Assembly: GCA_902790015.1 (NCBI GenBank)
Contig: CADAQF010000003.1
Location: 62,001 to 126,000 of the forward strand
Reading direction: 5' to 3'
Source of the DNA: an uncultured Eubacteriales bacterium
GTDB taxonomy: Bacteria; Bacillota; Clostridia; Christensenellales; Aristaeellaceae
DNA length: 64,000 nucleotides
Part shown: positions 35,750 through 44,642 of the stretch, one piece after another
Position numbering within the stretch: position 1 is the first letter of the stretch
How the letters are laid out: each line of letters starts with the position of its first letter
Made by a program: the position numbers and the translations under genes
The notes under the pieces: model-generated
What the model was told of the DNA's origin: nothing
Databases searched by the model: none
Seen by the model: the letters and a program-made list of their open reading frames with translations, nothing else

Positions 35750-35841
35750 CCGATGACAGAAATTTGCCATGATCGGCGTTCTTAAGGGATTTCGGAGGAG
35801 ACAGGGGGAATCGGAACGGACAGGGGAAGCGGCCTGCGGAC

Positions 35842-35869
35842 AAAAACGCGCCGCCCGTACGGGCGGCGC
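35842..35869 (-). terminator. clpX terminator
   Basis: GCGCCGCCC and GGGCGGCGC (35848-35869) make a 9-bp stem closed by GTAC; on the - strand it is followed by a short T-run (the A stretch at 35842-35846). It lies 15 bases after the clpX stop. Confidence 0.8.
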
Positions 35870-35883
35870 TTGAAAGACGAAAA

Positions 35884-37182
35884 TCAGCCGGCGGAGGCGC
35901 TTTGAGCGCGGGGCAGCTTCTTTTTGACGGCGGGGGCAGGCATATGGCGTTCGCCCAGCGACAGGGTCGGGAGCGAACCCTGCTCGATCACCTCGCGGGT
36001 GATGAGGCAGCGGTTGACCTCCCGGCGGGAAGGCAGGTCGAACATGGTGTCCAGCAGGGCCTCCTCGATGATGGCCCTCAAGCCGCGGGCGCCGGAACGC
36101 AGACGGAGCGCCTTCTGGGCGATGGCGGCCAGCGCGTCCTGTTCAAAGGAAAGCTCCACCCCGTCCAGGGCCATCAGCTTCTGGTACTGCTTGACCAGGG
36201 CGTTCTTGGGCTCGGTCAGGATGCGGATCAGGGCCTCCTCGTCCAGCGGGTCCAGGGATACGGTGACGGGAAGACGGCCCACGAACTCGGGGATCAGGCC
36301 GAACTTCATCAGATCCTCCGGCCGCATTTCGTGCAGGATCAGGGCTGCGTCCTTTGAAACGGTGCTTTCGATTTTGGCGCCGAAACCCATGGCCTTTTTG
36401 CCGATGCGGCGTTCGATGATCTGGGTCAGGCCGTCAAAGGCGCCGCCGCAGATGAAGAGGATGTTGGTGGTGTCGATCTTGATGAATTCCTGCTGGGGGT
36501 GCTTGCGGCCGCCCTGCGGGGGCACGTTGGCCACCGTTCCCTCCAGTATTTTGAGGAGCGCCTGCTGCACGCCCTCGCCGCTGACATCGCGGGTGATGGA
36601 GACGTTCTCGCTCTTCTTGGCGATCTTGTCGATCTCGTCGATATAGACGATGCCGCGCTGCGCGGCCTGCACGTCCCCGTTGGCGGCCTGGATGAGGCGC
36701 AGGAGGATGTTTTCCACATCCTCGCCGACATAGCCGGCCTCGGTCAGGGTGGTGGCGTCGGCGATGGCGAACGGCACGTTCAGTATGCGGGCGAGAGACT
36801 GGGCCAAATAGGTCTTTCCGCAGCCGGTGGGGCCGACCATCAGGACGTTGGACTTCTGAAGCTCGATATCCTCGCTCTTTTTACCGGCGGAGATCCGCTT
36901 ATAATGGTTGTATACCGCCACGCACAGCGAGCGCTTCGCCTTTTCCTGACCGATCACGTAATCGTCCAGCACGGCCTTCATCTCGGCGGGGGAGGGGATC
37001 TTGTCAAGCTTAGGGGCGTCGGGCATGTCCAGATCGTCGGACATGATTTCCTGACAGAGAGTGATGCACTCATCGCAGATGAAGGCGTTGGGCCCCGCGA
37101 TCAGGCGCCGGACCTGGTCCTGCGTCTTGCCGCAGAAGGAGCAGCGGGGCTTGCGCTGGGAGATATCGTCGTTTTTCGCCAT
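35884..37182 (-). CDS. clpX: ATP-dependent Clp protease ATP-binding subunit ClpX
   Basis: 432 residues from the ATG at 37182, behind GGAGAA; the frame continues upstream into clpP but that part is not ClpX. N-terminal zinc-binding domain CSFCGKTQ...FICDEC, Walker A GPTGCGKT, pore loop GYVGED, Walker [10 protein letters not shown], and sensor-2 motif SGARGLR. The IGF loop that docks on ClpP appears as [12 protein letters not shown] nearby. It unfolds tagged proteins and feeds them to ClpP, encoded eight bases upstream. Standard housekeeping gene. Confidence 0.97.
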   Translation of the reverse strand: MAKNDDISQRKPRCSFCGKTQDQVRRLIAGPNAFICDECITLCQEIMSDDLDMPDAPKLDKIPSPAEMKAVLDDYVIGQEKAKRSLCVAVYNHYKRISAGKKSEDIELQKSNVLMVGPTGCGKTYLAQSLARILNVPFAIADATTLTEAGYVGEDVENILLRLIQAANGDVQAAQRGIVYIDEIDKIAKKSENVSITRDVSGEGVQQALLKILEGTVANVPPQGGRKHPQQEFIKIDTTNILFICGGAFDGLTQIIERRIGKKAMGFGAKIESTVSKDAALILHEMRPEDLMKFGLIPEFVGRLPVTVSLDPLDEEALIRILTEPKNALVKQYQKLMALDGVELSFEQDALAAIAQKALRLRSGARGLRAIIEEALLDTMFDLPSRREVNRCLITREVIEQGSLPTLSLGERHMPAPAVKKKLPRAQSASAG

Positions 37183-37190
37183 GGTTCTCC

Positions 37191-37790
37191 TTACCTCGTG
37201 ACGTTCTTGGGCTGAGGCTGATAGATCTCGTCGATGATGCCGTAGGCCAGGGCTTCCTGGGCGCTCATGAAGTGATCGCGCTCCACGTCCTGTTCCAGGA
37301 TCTCCAAAGGCTTGCCGGTCATGTCGGCCATCAGGCGGTTCATCTTCTGCTTGGTCTTGAGCAGCCATTCGGCGTGGATGCGGACGTCGGTAGCCTGGCC
37401 GGAAGCGCCGCCGGAGGGCTGATGGATCATGACCTCGCTGTTGGGCAGGGCGAGCCGCTTGCCCTTTTCCCCGGCCATCAGCAGGAAGGCGCCCATGGAC
37501 GCGGCCAGGCCGATGCACACGGTGCGCACCGGGCATTTGACGTAATTCATGGTGTCGTAGATGGCCATACCGGCCGTGACGGAGCCGCCGGGGCTGTTGA
37601 TGTACAGGCTGATATCGGCGTCCGGGTTTTCGCGCTCCAGGAACAAAAGCTGGGCCACCACGACGTTCGCCACGTTATCGTCGATCGCGCTGCCCAGGAA
37701 AACGATACGGTCGCGCAGCAGACGGGAATAGATGTCGAACCCGCGCTCGCCGCGGCCGGTTTCCTCAATGACATAGGGAATGGTAGACAT
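37191..37790 (-). CDS. clpP: ATP-dependent Clp protease proteolytic subunit ClpP
   Basis: 199 residues. Catalytic triad visible: Ser98 in GLAASMGA, His123 in MIHQPSGG, Asp172 in ERDHFMSA. The N-terminal gating loop [22 protein letters not shown] and [15 protein letters not shown] are canonical. It forms the tetradecameric peptidase with ClpX, whose gene follows after eight bases. A strong terminator upstream separates it from tig, so clpPX probably has its own promoter in the 37791-37876 gap or depends on read-through. Confidence 0.97.
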   Translation of the reverse strand: MSTIPYVIEETGRGERGFDIYSRLLRDRIVFLGSAIDDNVANVVVAQLLFLERENPDADISLYINSPGGSVTAGMAIYDTMNYVKCPVRTVCIGLAASMGAFLLMAGEKGKRLALPNSEVMIHQPSGGASGQATDVRIHAEWLLKTKQKMNRLMADMTGKPLEILEQDVERDHFMSAQEALAYGIIDEIYQPQPKNVTR

Positions 37791-37811
37791 TCGGCTTCAC
37801 CTCTCTTTTGT

Positions 37812-37848
37812 AAAAAAGCCGGGCATACTCCTTAAGGGACGCCCGGCT
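37812..37848 (-). terminator. tig terminator
   Basis: On the - strand AGCCGGGC (37848-37841) pairs with GCCCGGCT (37824-37817) and a T6 tract follows directly. It lies between tig and clpP. Confidence 0.8.
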
Positions 37849-37876
37849 GTAAGTCCGGCGGGATGCCGCCGGCGGA

Positions 37877-39274
37877 TCACTTGTTCTCTTCTTCAGAGGC
37901 TTCTTCCTTGGCTTCCTCGTCCTCGATGACCTTCATCATATCGGAGGCGACCTGGGAAGCGTCCACCCGCTCGGAGGCGTCCTTCACTTCGATCTGGGCG
38001 GCGGCCTTGATCATATCGACCACCTTGCGCAGCTTGGCGTTCTGGCGCAGCGCCTCGGTCGTGCGGTCGTTCAGGGCGGCCTTGAAGTCCTCGGCGGACT
38101 GGCCGCGGCGGGAGGCTTCCTCTTCGATTTCCTTGTTGACCTCTTCATCGGTCAGCTCGGGGTTTTCCTTGGCGATGACGGCCTCGAGCACCAGCTGCAT
38201 CTTGACGCGGTTGGAAGCCTCGGGGCGGTACATGTCGCTCACCTGCTCCTCGGTCTGGCCGGTGTACTTGAGGTAATCCTCATATTTGAGGCCCTGGTAC
38301 ATCATGTTCATGCGGAGCTGGCGCTTCATCATGTTGATCTCGTCGTCGATCATGGCCTGGGGAATGTCGCAGTCAGAGGCGTCGACCACCTGCTGGATCA
38401 GGGCGTTCTCCATCTCGACGTCGGCGTTCTTTTCGGCGTTGTCGGTCAGTTCCTTTTTGATGGCTTCCTTATATTCGGCGAAGGTCGTGTAATCGGAAAC
38501 GTCGGCGGCGAAATCGTCGTCCAGCTCGGGCTTGACCTTGGCCTGAATGGAGTTCACCTTGACGTGGAAGACAGCCGCCTTGCCGGCCAGCTCCTCAGAC
38601 TGATAAGGATCGGGGAAGGTGACGTTCAGGTCCTTCTCTTCGCCGATGGCCATGCCGACCATCTGGTCTTCAAAGCCGGGAATGAAGGTGCCGCTGCCGA
38701 TTTCCAGGGTCTGGCCCTGGGCGGTGCCGCCCTCAAAGGCCACGCCGTCCACGCTGCCGGCGTAATCCAGGTTCACGGTGTCGCCCTTTTCAACCGGACG
38801 GTCGGTCACATCCTGCAGGGTGGTGGCCTTTTCCACGTCGCGGTCGATGCGGGAGTTGATGTCGTCCTCCGTCACCTGATGGACGTATTTGACCTGCTTC
38901 AGGCCCTTGTATTCGCCCAGCTCCACCTCGGGCTTGACGAACACCTTGACAGTGAACTTAAGATCCTGACCGGCGGCCATCTGGTCGATGGAATCGACGT
39001 CGGGCTGGTCGACGGGGAAAAGGCCGTGCTCTTCCACGGCGGCCTCGTAAACGTCCGGGAACAGGAGATTAAAAGCGTCCTCATGGAAAACGCTCTCGCC
39101 GTACATGGTCTCGATCACCTTGCGGGGAGCGTGGCCTTTGCGGAAGCCGGGCACCTGCACACGGCCGCGCATCCTGAGATACGCCTTCTGGAGTGCGGCG
39201 TCAAATTCCGCCGCGGGAACTTCAAAGGTCAGTTTGACCTGATTGCTGGATACTTTTTCGACCGTGCTGGCCAT
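37877..39274 (-). CDS. tig: Trigger factor (peptidyl-prolyl isomerase chaperone)
   Basis: 465 residues from the ATG at 39274 behind GGAGG. The N-terminal ribosome-binding domain has VPGFRKGHAPRKVIETMYG (GFRxGxxP signature), followed by the FKBP-type PPIase domain (KGDTVNLDYAGSVDGVAFEGG, FIPGFEDQMVGM) and a helical C-terminal domain ending in an acidic tail EEEAKEEASEEENK-like stretch. It binds nascent chains at the ribosome exit. Position upstream of clpP-clpX is the standard order in Bacillota. Confidence 0.97.
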   Translation of the reverse strand: MASTVEKVSSNQVKLTFEVPAAEFDAALQKAYLRMRGRVQVPGFRKGHAPRKVIETMYGESVFHEDAFNLLFPDVYEAAVEEHGLFPVDQPDVDSIDQMAAGQDLKFTVKVFVKPEVELGEYKGLKQVKYVHQVTEDDINSRIDRDVEKATTLQDVTDRPVEKGDTVNLDYAGSVDGVAFEGGTAQGQTLEIGSGTFIPGFEDQMVGMAIGEEKDLNVTFPDPYQSEELAGKAAVFHVKVNSIQAKVKPELDDDFAADVSDYTTFAEYKEAIKKELTDNAEKNADVEMENALIQQVVDASDCDIPQAMIDDEINMMKRQLRMNMMYQGLKYEDYLKYTGQTEEQVSDMYRPEASNRVKMQLVLEAVIAKENPELTDEEVNKEIEEEASRRGQSAEDFKAALNDRTTEALRQNAKLRKVVDMIKAAAQIEVKDASERVDASQVASDMMKVIEDEEAKEEASEEENK

Positions 39275-39375
39275 GTTCGGGACAACCTCCAAATTCTAAA
39301 ACGGTATGGTATGTGGACGGGATCGGATCTGATCCTTTCACTGCGCGGCGTTTTGTGCAAAAAACGCCAATGAAT

Positions 39376-39404
39376 ATATTACACCATCGGCGCTACTTTG
39401 GCAA
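39376..39404 (-). promoter_or_regulatory. tig promoter
   Basis: TTGCCA (39404-39399) and TAATAT (39381-39376) on the - strand with a 17-base spacer, about 100 bases upstream of the tig start. Confidence 0.65.
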
Positions 39405-39449
39405 GCATTTTATTTGGATGCCGGCGCCTGCCAACGCGCGGAAGCTGTG

Positions 39450-39474
39450 AAAAAGCGCATCCCGTGAGATGCGC
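39450..39474 (-). terminator. Terminator after the UspA-like gene
   Basis: On the - strand GCGCATC and GATGCGC (39474-39468 and 39461-39455) form a 7-bp stem with a T5 tract after it. Confidence 0.75.
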
Positions 39475-39518
39475 CTTAGCCGTGCGGAAGAGAAGGGGCA
39501 GCGCTGCGCGCGGGACGG

Positions 39519-39893
39519 TCAGGAAACGTCAAACTGAACGCCGGGCAGACGGGGGAGAAGACGCTCCTTCATTTCGGGCAGCCTGTCCCGCGGGGTCTCG
39601 CCCAGGACGATGAGGGAGGCGCGGTGCTGCAGGGCATAGTCGGCGATGGTGTCCTCCACGGCCTGGGAGGAAATGATCTCCATTTCGGCGTCGGTCTCGC
39701 GGGCAAGGCTGTAGAGCTGGTTGAGGGCGGAACTGATATCGGGGTTTCCGAGCATGGTGGATTCCCTGGTGCGCACGTGCAGCACCCGCAGCGGGCACTG
39801 CCGTTTTTCAGCCAATTCCCTGCCGCGGCGGATCAGCCTGTCGCAGCTGACCTGATCTGTCACGCAGACCAGCACGGTTTCGTTTTCCGGCAT
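39519..39893 (-). CDS. Universal stress protein-like (KdpD-type Usp domain)
   Basis: 124 residues, one alpha/beta Usp fold: ETVLVCVTDQVSCDRLIRRGRELAE at the start is like the Usp domain of KdpD sensor kinases, and SLIVLGETPRDRLPEM resembles the ATP-binding GxxG(x9)G region, though the glycines are only partly kept. No histidine kinase part is attached. It may bind nucleotides in stress adaptation. It follows the small membrane protein by 12 bases, with which it probably forms an operon. Confidence 0.7.
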   Translation of the reverse strand: MPENETVLVCVTDQVSCDRLIRRGRELAEKRQCPLRVLHVRTRESTMLGNPDISSALNQLYSLARETDAEMEIISSQAVEDTIADYALQHRASLIVLGETPRDRLPEMKERLLPRLPGVQFDVS

Positions 39894-39905
39894 ATCGGCA
39901 CCTCC

Positions 39906-40370
39906 TTACAGCTTTTTCCAGTCCGATACATAGCGGGCGCTGCTGCGGATATACAGATGGTCCCCCAGCTGCCAGGCGGGGCGGGGGATATTGGCGTCAT
40001 AGTACAGAAGCCGGTCGTCCTCCTCCTCGTCCGGGTCGCCTACGTTCAGGCACAGCGGATAGTACATGACGCCTTCGCGCTCCACTGCATTGTCTCCCAT
40101 CTGCTTGAGTACGCCGGTATATTCCTTCTGGTCGGAGGAAAGGGCGTTGCGCAGATGCCGCCGGTAGGCCTTGAGCGGGGAAACCAGCATATCGGCCGAA
40201 AAGATGAACAGGATGCCGCCCAGTATAAACAGGGCGATCGTCACATATTTGCTGCGCAGGATGAACGCCGCGATACCCCCGGCGATCAGCAGCGCGGCGG
40301 GTATATAGGCCTTGAGCCGGGTTATCTTGATTTCCCGGTTGAGGGCTTCCAGGTCCTTTTCCTGATACAT
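39906..40370 (-). CDS. Small membrane protein of unknown function
   Basis: 154 residues. Two adjacent transmembrane helices at about residues 22-40 and 44-64 (AYIPAALLIAGGIAAFIL and VTIALFILGGILFIFSA), then a cytoplasmic or external 85-residue domain rich in charged residues with PLCLNVGDPDEEEDDRLLYYDAN. I recognise no family. It shares a transcript with the UspA-like gene downstream. Confidence 0.6.
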   Translation of the reverse strand: MYQEKDLEALNREIKITRLKAYIPAALLIAGGIAAFILRSKYVTIALFILGGILFIFSADMLVSPLKAYRRHLRNALSSDQKEYTGVLKQMGDNAVEREGVMYYPLCLNVGDPDEEEDDRLLYYDANIPRPAWQLGDHLYIRSSARYVSDWKKL

Positions 40371-40440
40371 GGAAAATCTCCTCCGTTTCTGATCCTATTG
40401 TATCAGATTATGCATTTTAAGTACAGAGCGCAAAGCGGAC

Positions 40441-40475
40441 AAAAAAAAGACACCGGCCTGTTCAGTTCAGACCGG
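40441..40475 (-). terminator. Terminator after the thioesterase gene
   Basis: On the - strand CCGGTCTG and CAGGCCGG (with one G-T pair) form an 8-bp stem, followed by TGTC and a T8 tract (40448-40441). Confidence 0.8.
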
Positions 40476-40494
40476 CGGCAAAAGGCGGAAAGCG

Positions 40495-40938
40495 TCAGCG
40501 GCTCAGACGGAGCCTGCGGCGGGCAAGGGCCGCCCGGTGTTCGGCGGTTTCCTCTTCAGTTTCTGGAATATAGGGCGGGATCTCGGCGGGACGGTCGTTT
40601 TCGTCCAGCGCGACATAGACGGCGTAGGCGCGGTTTACCAGCGCCCGGGAGCCGCCCAGCTGCTCCACATAGCTGTCCACCCGGACCTCCATGCTCGTGC
40701 GGCCCGTCCAGGTGACGAAGGCTTCCTGCACGAGCATGTCGTTCAGATAAGCGGGGCCGATAAAATCAAGCTGGTCCACGCAGGCGGTGGTCACCTCTTT
40801 GTGGGCGTAGCGGCGGGCCGCCACCGCTCCCACTACGTCGATCCACGCCATCAGCTGGCCGCCGAAAAGCCGGTCGTTCTTGGCGCCGTTGCAGTGCTGG
40901 CGCATGATGATCTGTACGCTGGTCGTGATCTGGCGCAT
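40495..40938 (-). CDS. Acyl-CoA thioesterase (hotdog fold, BFIT/YciA-type)
   Basis: 147 residues from the ATG at 40938; the frame runs further upstream into the ABC ATPase gene but that part does not look coding. Hotdog core: NGAKNDRLFGGQLMAWIDVVGAVAARRYA, with the conserved Asp in the central helix, then TACVDQLDFIGPAYLNDML and a C-terminal RAYAVYVALDE strand. It would hydrolyse acyl-CoA thioesters. It is the last gene behind the ABC importer, 19 bases after the ATPase gene; a functional link is not obvious. Confidence 0.82.
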   Translation of the reverse strand: MRQITTSVQIIMRQHCNGAKNDRLFGGQLMAWIDVVGAVAARRYAHKEVTTACVDQLDFIGPAYLNDMLVQEAFVTWTGRTSMEVRVDSYVEQLGGSRALVNRAYAVYVALDENDRPAEIPPYIPETEEETAEHRAALARRRLRLSR

Positions 40939-40957
40939 GATAAAGCCGTCCTTCCCG

Positions 40958-42031
40958 TCAGGTTTTGATGGTGAGCTGTTCGTCCAGGGAGCCGTCGTCG
41001 TCAAAGACCATCTTTTCCCGGAAGGTCAGAAAAACGGTGTCTCCGTTTTTCATCCGGTCGTGGGTCTCCGGCGGGGCGATCACGCGGAACAGGGCCTGGC
41101 CCACGCGGACGCGGCAGTCGTTCACATCGCCCAGATAGTACTGGCTTTCAAGGGTTCCCTTGAGGTCGCCCTCCGTCAGCGACAGGGTGATCCGCTCGGG
41201 GCGCACGGCGACGTCCACCCTGCCGCGCCGGTCGCCCTTGTAGGGGATGCGCTGATCCGTTCCGGTCAGGGTGATGAAGGCGCTGTCTGCCACACCCTTG
41301 GCGAAATCGACCTTCCCCAGGAAGTCCGCCACGAACTGGTTGGCGGGGCGGTTATAGATGTCCGCCGGGGTGCCGACCTGCTGGATACAGCCCTGGTTGA
41401 TCAGGATGATGCGGTCGGACATGGCCATGGCCTCGGTCTGGTCGTGCGTCACGTACACGACGGTGATGCCCAGGGACTGCTGGATCTCCTTGATCTCAAA
41501 GCGCATGCTTTCGCGCAGCTTGGCATCGAGGTTTGAAAGCGGCTCGTCCAACAGCAGGAGCTCAGGCTCCGCCACCAGGGCGCGGGCCAGGGCGACGCGC
41601 TGCTGCTGGCCGCCGGACAGCTGGGAGGGAAGGCGCTGGGCGTACTGGCTCAGGTGCACGATCTCCAGCACCCGTTCCACGTGCGTCCTGATCTCTGCCC
41701 GGGGAATCTTTTTGATGTTCAGCGGATAGGCCACGTTGTCGTACACGTTCATGTGCGGCCATACCGCGTAGGACTGAAATACCATGCCGATGTTCCGCTT
41801 TTCGGGGGGAACGAACGTTTTTCCGCCGGACACCTGCAGGGCGTTGATATACACCTCGCCCGAGGTGGGCTTTTCGAATCCGGCGATGATGCGCAGCATG
41901 GTGGTTTTTCCGCAGCCGGAGGGGCCGAGCAGGGTGACGAACTCCCCTTCCTGAAAGGTCTCGCTGAAGTCCCTGAGCACGACGTTGTCGCCGAAGGCCT
42001 TGGTGACATTTTTGATGGTAACGCTTGCCAT
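40958..42031 (-). CDS. ABC transporter ATP-binding protein (PotA/FbpC-type)
   Basis: 357 residues. Walker A GPSGCGKTTML, Q-loop, signature LSGGQQQRVALARAL, Walker B LLLLDEPLSNLDAKLR and the H-loop VTHDQTEAM. The C-terminal 120 residues form a TOBE domain as in iron(III), putrescine and sugar importers. It powers the fused permease (42048-44558). The permease and binding-protein types suggest an iron, thiamine or small organic anion importer rather than a sugar importer. Confidence 0.9.
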   Translation of the reverse strand: MASVTIKNVTKAFGDNVVLRDFSETFQEGEFVTLLGPSGCGKTTMLRIIAGFEKPTSGEVYINALQVSGGKTFVPPEKRNIGMVFQSYAVWPHMNVYDNVAYPLNIKKIPRAEIRTHVERVLEIVHLSQYAQRLPSQLSGGQQQRVALARALVAEPELLLLDEPLSNLDAKLRESMRFEIKEIQQSLGITVVYVTHDQTEAMAMSDRIILINQGCIQQVGTPADIYNRPANQFVADFLGKVDFAKGVADSAFITLTGTDQRIPYKGDRRGRVDVAVRPERITLSLTEGDLKGTLESQYYLGDVNDCRVRVGQALFRVIAPPETHDRMKNGDTVFLTFREKMVFDDDGSLDEQLTIKT

Positions 42032-42047
42032 GTTTCCCGGTCCTTTC

Positions 42048-44558
42048 TCAGATGGAGAATTCGCCCTTGGTCAGGCGGTTCAGGATGAAGTTGAGGATGA
42101 TGACGATCAGCAGGATGCCGAAGGCCAGGGCGCAGCTCTGCGGCTGGCTGGTGAAGGTCCAGTATTCGTAGAGCTGAAAGCCGATGGTCTTGGTGGTGTT
42201 GGAGTAAAGCAGGGTGGTCATGGAGAGCTCATAGAAGCTTGGAATGAAGATCAGGAACCAGCCCGCGGCGATGGAGGGGAAAATGAGCCGGCCGGTGATT
42301 TTGAACATCGTCCTCAGCCACGTGGCCCCGGAAATCTGGCTGCATTCCTCCAGGGACACATGGATCTGGCTCATGGCGGAGACCACCGTGCGCATGCCCA
42401 TCATCATGTATTTGATCAGGTAGGCGACGATGATGATATAGGCAGTGTTGTAGATGTTTACGCCGAAGGTGCCCTTCATGGTCATGATGAGGCCCAAAGC
42501 GATGACGACGGACGGCGTGCCCGAGCCCAGGGTGATCAGGAAGTTCGGGATGGTCCGCCCGCGCACGCGGGTGCGCTGCAGGAGGTAGCTCATCACACAG
42601 GCCACGGCGATGCCCACCGTGGCGGTGACCGCCCCGAAGACGAGGGAGTTTTTAAGGCAGTTGATCGTTTCCGTGCGGTCAAAAACCGTCTGCCAGTTGG
42701 TCAGGGTAAAATTGTCCCGGGCCAGCATGCTCTTGCCGACGTCCACCTTAAAAGAGGTGGTGAAAATGGTCGCAAAGGGGATCAGGATGACGATGACTGC
42801 GAACAGGGACACCAGCACCGTCAGCGGTACGCGCCATTTGCGCAGATCCACGATGGCGGGGCGGACGGACTTGCCGGACACGGTGATGTACTGCTTTCTG
42901 GCCAGCACCACGTCCGATATAAAGAGGATCACCAGGGCGGATACCATCAGCAGCACGGCCATGCCGGTGGCGTCGTTGAGGCGCTGCTGGCCCAGGGCCA
43001 CATATTCCACGATCCGGGTGGTGACGGTGTGCACGCGCCCGGGGCTGCCTATGATGGAGGGGATGCCGTAGCAGGAAGCGGCGCTGACGAACACCAGCAG
43101 GGCCCCCGCGATCAGGGAGGGGGTGGTCATGGGCAGGGTGACGGTGAAGAGGGTCTTTACAGGAGACGCGCCCGAAATGCGGGAGGCTTCCTCCAGGGAG
43201 GGATCCATTTTTTCCATCGCCCTGGAGATGGTGATGAAGGCGTAAGGGTAATAGAAGGTCGTCAGCACCCAGATCAGTCCGGGCAGGGAATAGACGTTCA
43301 GGGGCCCCGGCGCGTCGCTCAGGGAAAACAGGGCGCGCAGCCACTGGTTGATGGTGCCCACGTTGGGGTTGGCCAGGCGCAGCCACGCCATGGCGCCCAC
43401 GTACGGGGGCACCATGTAGGTCAGCACAAAAAGGGAGCGGAAAAACCTGCGCCCGTACAGGTTGGTGCGGCCGACCAGCCAGGCCAGCGGGAAGGCCAGC
43501 AGCGTTCCCAGCACCATGGTGGCCAGGGCGGCGATGGCGGTGTTTATGATGGCGGTCTGGTTAAGACCGGTGACGTCGTTGAAGAGGCGGTTGAAGGTAT
43601 CCAGCGAGAAGGAGCTTTCCGGGAAAAAGGCCTTGACCACCATGTAGACTAGCGGCATCATCTGGAACAGCAGCAAAAAGTCCACGATGAGAAGGATGAT
43701 GATCCATTTGAAGTCGATGATCCAGGTTTTTTCGCCCATCATCAGAAAGCAGAGCAGCAGCGCGTCCAGGGCGATGATGACGCCGATCAGGATGACCGTG
43801 CGGGCGTTGGACAAAATGAGCTTCCACAGCCAGGTGACCTCGTTCAGGACGATCATCCGGTAGGCGGTCAGGCTCATTTCCTTATTGTCGACCACGGCGC
43901 GTTTCAGGTCGCTTACGCGGTCGTTTTCCACCGCGCACTGGTCGTAAAAGCTGGTGAAAAAGGCCTGCACCAGCATGGCCTGGCGTTCCTGCCCGGAGAG
44001 CGTCCCCGCGGCTTTTTCTGAAGCCTCCGACAGGGGAAGGTTTTCGTCCAAGGCGCAGTTCAAAAGGCCGAGCCTCGAATCGTCAGGTTTTTCGGCAACT
44101 TCCGCCAGCAGGCTCTTGCGGGTGCCCGCGCCGATTTTGGGGCCGCCCGCTTTGTAGCCGATGTACAACAGACGCCACACCAGGTCGGTCTTCTGATCGG
44201 GATGCGCGCTCAGCAGAGCGTCCAGTTCCTGAGAGGAGCCGGCCTTCTGCTCCTCCCAGGAGGCGTGAAGGAGAGTATCCGCGATTTCGTCCAGGCGGGC
44301 CTTCTGCGTGGCCTCCATCTTCGAAAGGGACGGGGAAAGCAGCTTCTGCCAGTCGCTGTCGACCTGGCGGCCCAGGCTGAATATGGTTTCATACGCTCCT
44401 TCCGAGCTGAAGCCGGACTGTTCAAAGGCATTGAGCCCCCTGACGCCTGCCGCGATCACCCCCAGGCCGATCACGAAAACCAGCAGAAGGACCGCTTTGG
44501 TGATCAGCGGGCCTCTGTCCGGTTTGAGCACTTCGCGCTGCGCGGAAACGTTTGCCAT
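42048..44558 (-). CDS. ABC transporter permease, two fused permease domains plus N-terminal extracytoplasmic domain
   Basis: 836 residues from the ATG at 44558, eight bases after AGAGGTG. One N-terminal membrane helix (about residues 18-40) is followed by a 200-residue soluble, mainly helical segment (GRQVDSDWQKLLSPSLSKME onward) before the transporter proper. Two BPD_transp_1 domains follow, each with an EAA-type loop (LEEASRISGASPVKTLFTV and LEECSQISGATWLRTMFKI), as in FbpB/ThiP-type fused permeases. The soluble N-terminal domain is not usual for the family and may contact the binding protein or substrate. It lies between the ATPase and the binding protein genes. Confidence 0.88.
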   Translation of the reverse strand: MANVSAQREVLKPDRGPLITKAVLLLVFVIGLGVIAAGVRGLNAFEQSGFSSEGAYETIFSLGRQVDSDWQKLLSPSLSKMEATQKARLDEIADTLLHASWEEQKAGSSQELDALLSAHPDQKTDLVWRLLYIGYKAGGPKIGAGTRKSLLAEVAEKPDDSRLGLLNCALDENLPLSEASEKAAGTLSGQERQAMLVQAFFTSFYDQCAVENDRVSDLKRAVVDNKEMSLTAYRMIVLNEVTWLWKLILSNARTVILIGVIIALDALLLCFLMMGEKTWIIDFKWIIILLIVDFLLLFQMMPLVYMVVKAFFPESSFSLDTFNRLFNDVTGLNQTAIINTAIAALATMVLGTLLAFPLAWLVGRTNLYGRRFFRSLFVLTYMVPPYVGAMAWLRLANPNVGTINQWLRALFSLSDAPGPLNVYSLPGLIWVLTTFYYPYAFITISRAMEKMDPSLEEASRISGASPVKTLFTVTLPMTTPSLIAGALLVFVSAASCYGIPSIIGSPGRVHTVTTRIVEYVALGQQRLNDATGMAVLLMVSALVILFISDVVLARKQYITVSGKSVRPAIVDLRKWRVPLTVLVSLFAVIVILIPFATIFTTSFKVDVGKSMLARDNFTLTNWQTVFDRTETINCLKNSLVFGAVTATVGIAVACVMSYLLQRTRVRGRTIPNFLITLGSGTPSVVIALGLIMTMKGTFGVNIYNTAYIIIVAYLIKYMMMGMRTVVSAMSQIHVSLEECSQISGATWLRTMFKITGRLIFPSIAAGWFLIFIPSFYELSMTTLLYSNTTKTIGFQLYEYWTFTSQPQSCALAFGILLIVIILNFILNRLTKGEFSI

Positions 44559-44592
44559 GTGAAACACCTCTCATGAGCCGTTTCTTAAACAA

Positions 44593-44622
44593 GGAGGGGA
44601 AGCCGAGGACGGCCTCCCCTCC
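44593..44622 (-). terminator. Intercistronic hairpin between binding protein and permease genes
   Basis: GGAGGGGAAGCCG and CGGCCTCCCCTCC (44593-44605, 44610-44622) pair over 13 positions with one mismatch around a 4-base loop. No long T-tract follows on the - strand. It probably lowers read-through or protects the binding protein mRNA, giving more binding protein than permease. Confidence 0.65.
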
Positions 44623-44642
44623 GGAAGCTTTAAGTAAACAGA

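Noticed and set aside
41985..43652. A 555-residue + strand frame rich in Gly, Asp and His
   Set aside because: Antisense to the ABC permease; its composition is a by-product of the complementary codons.
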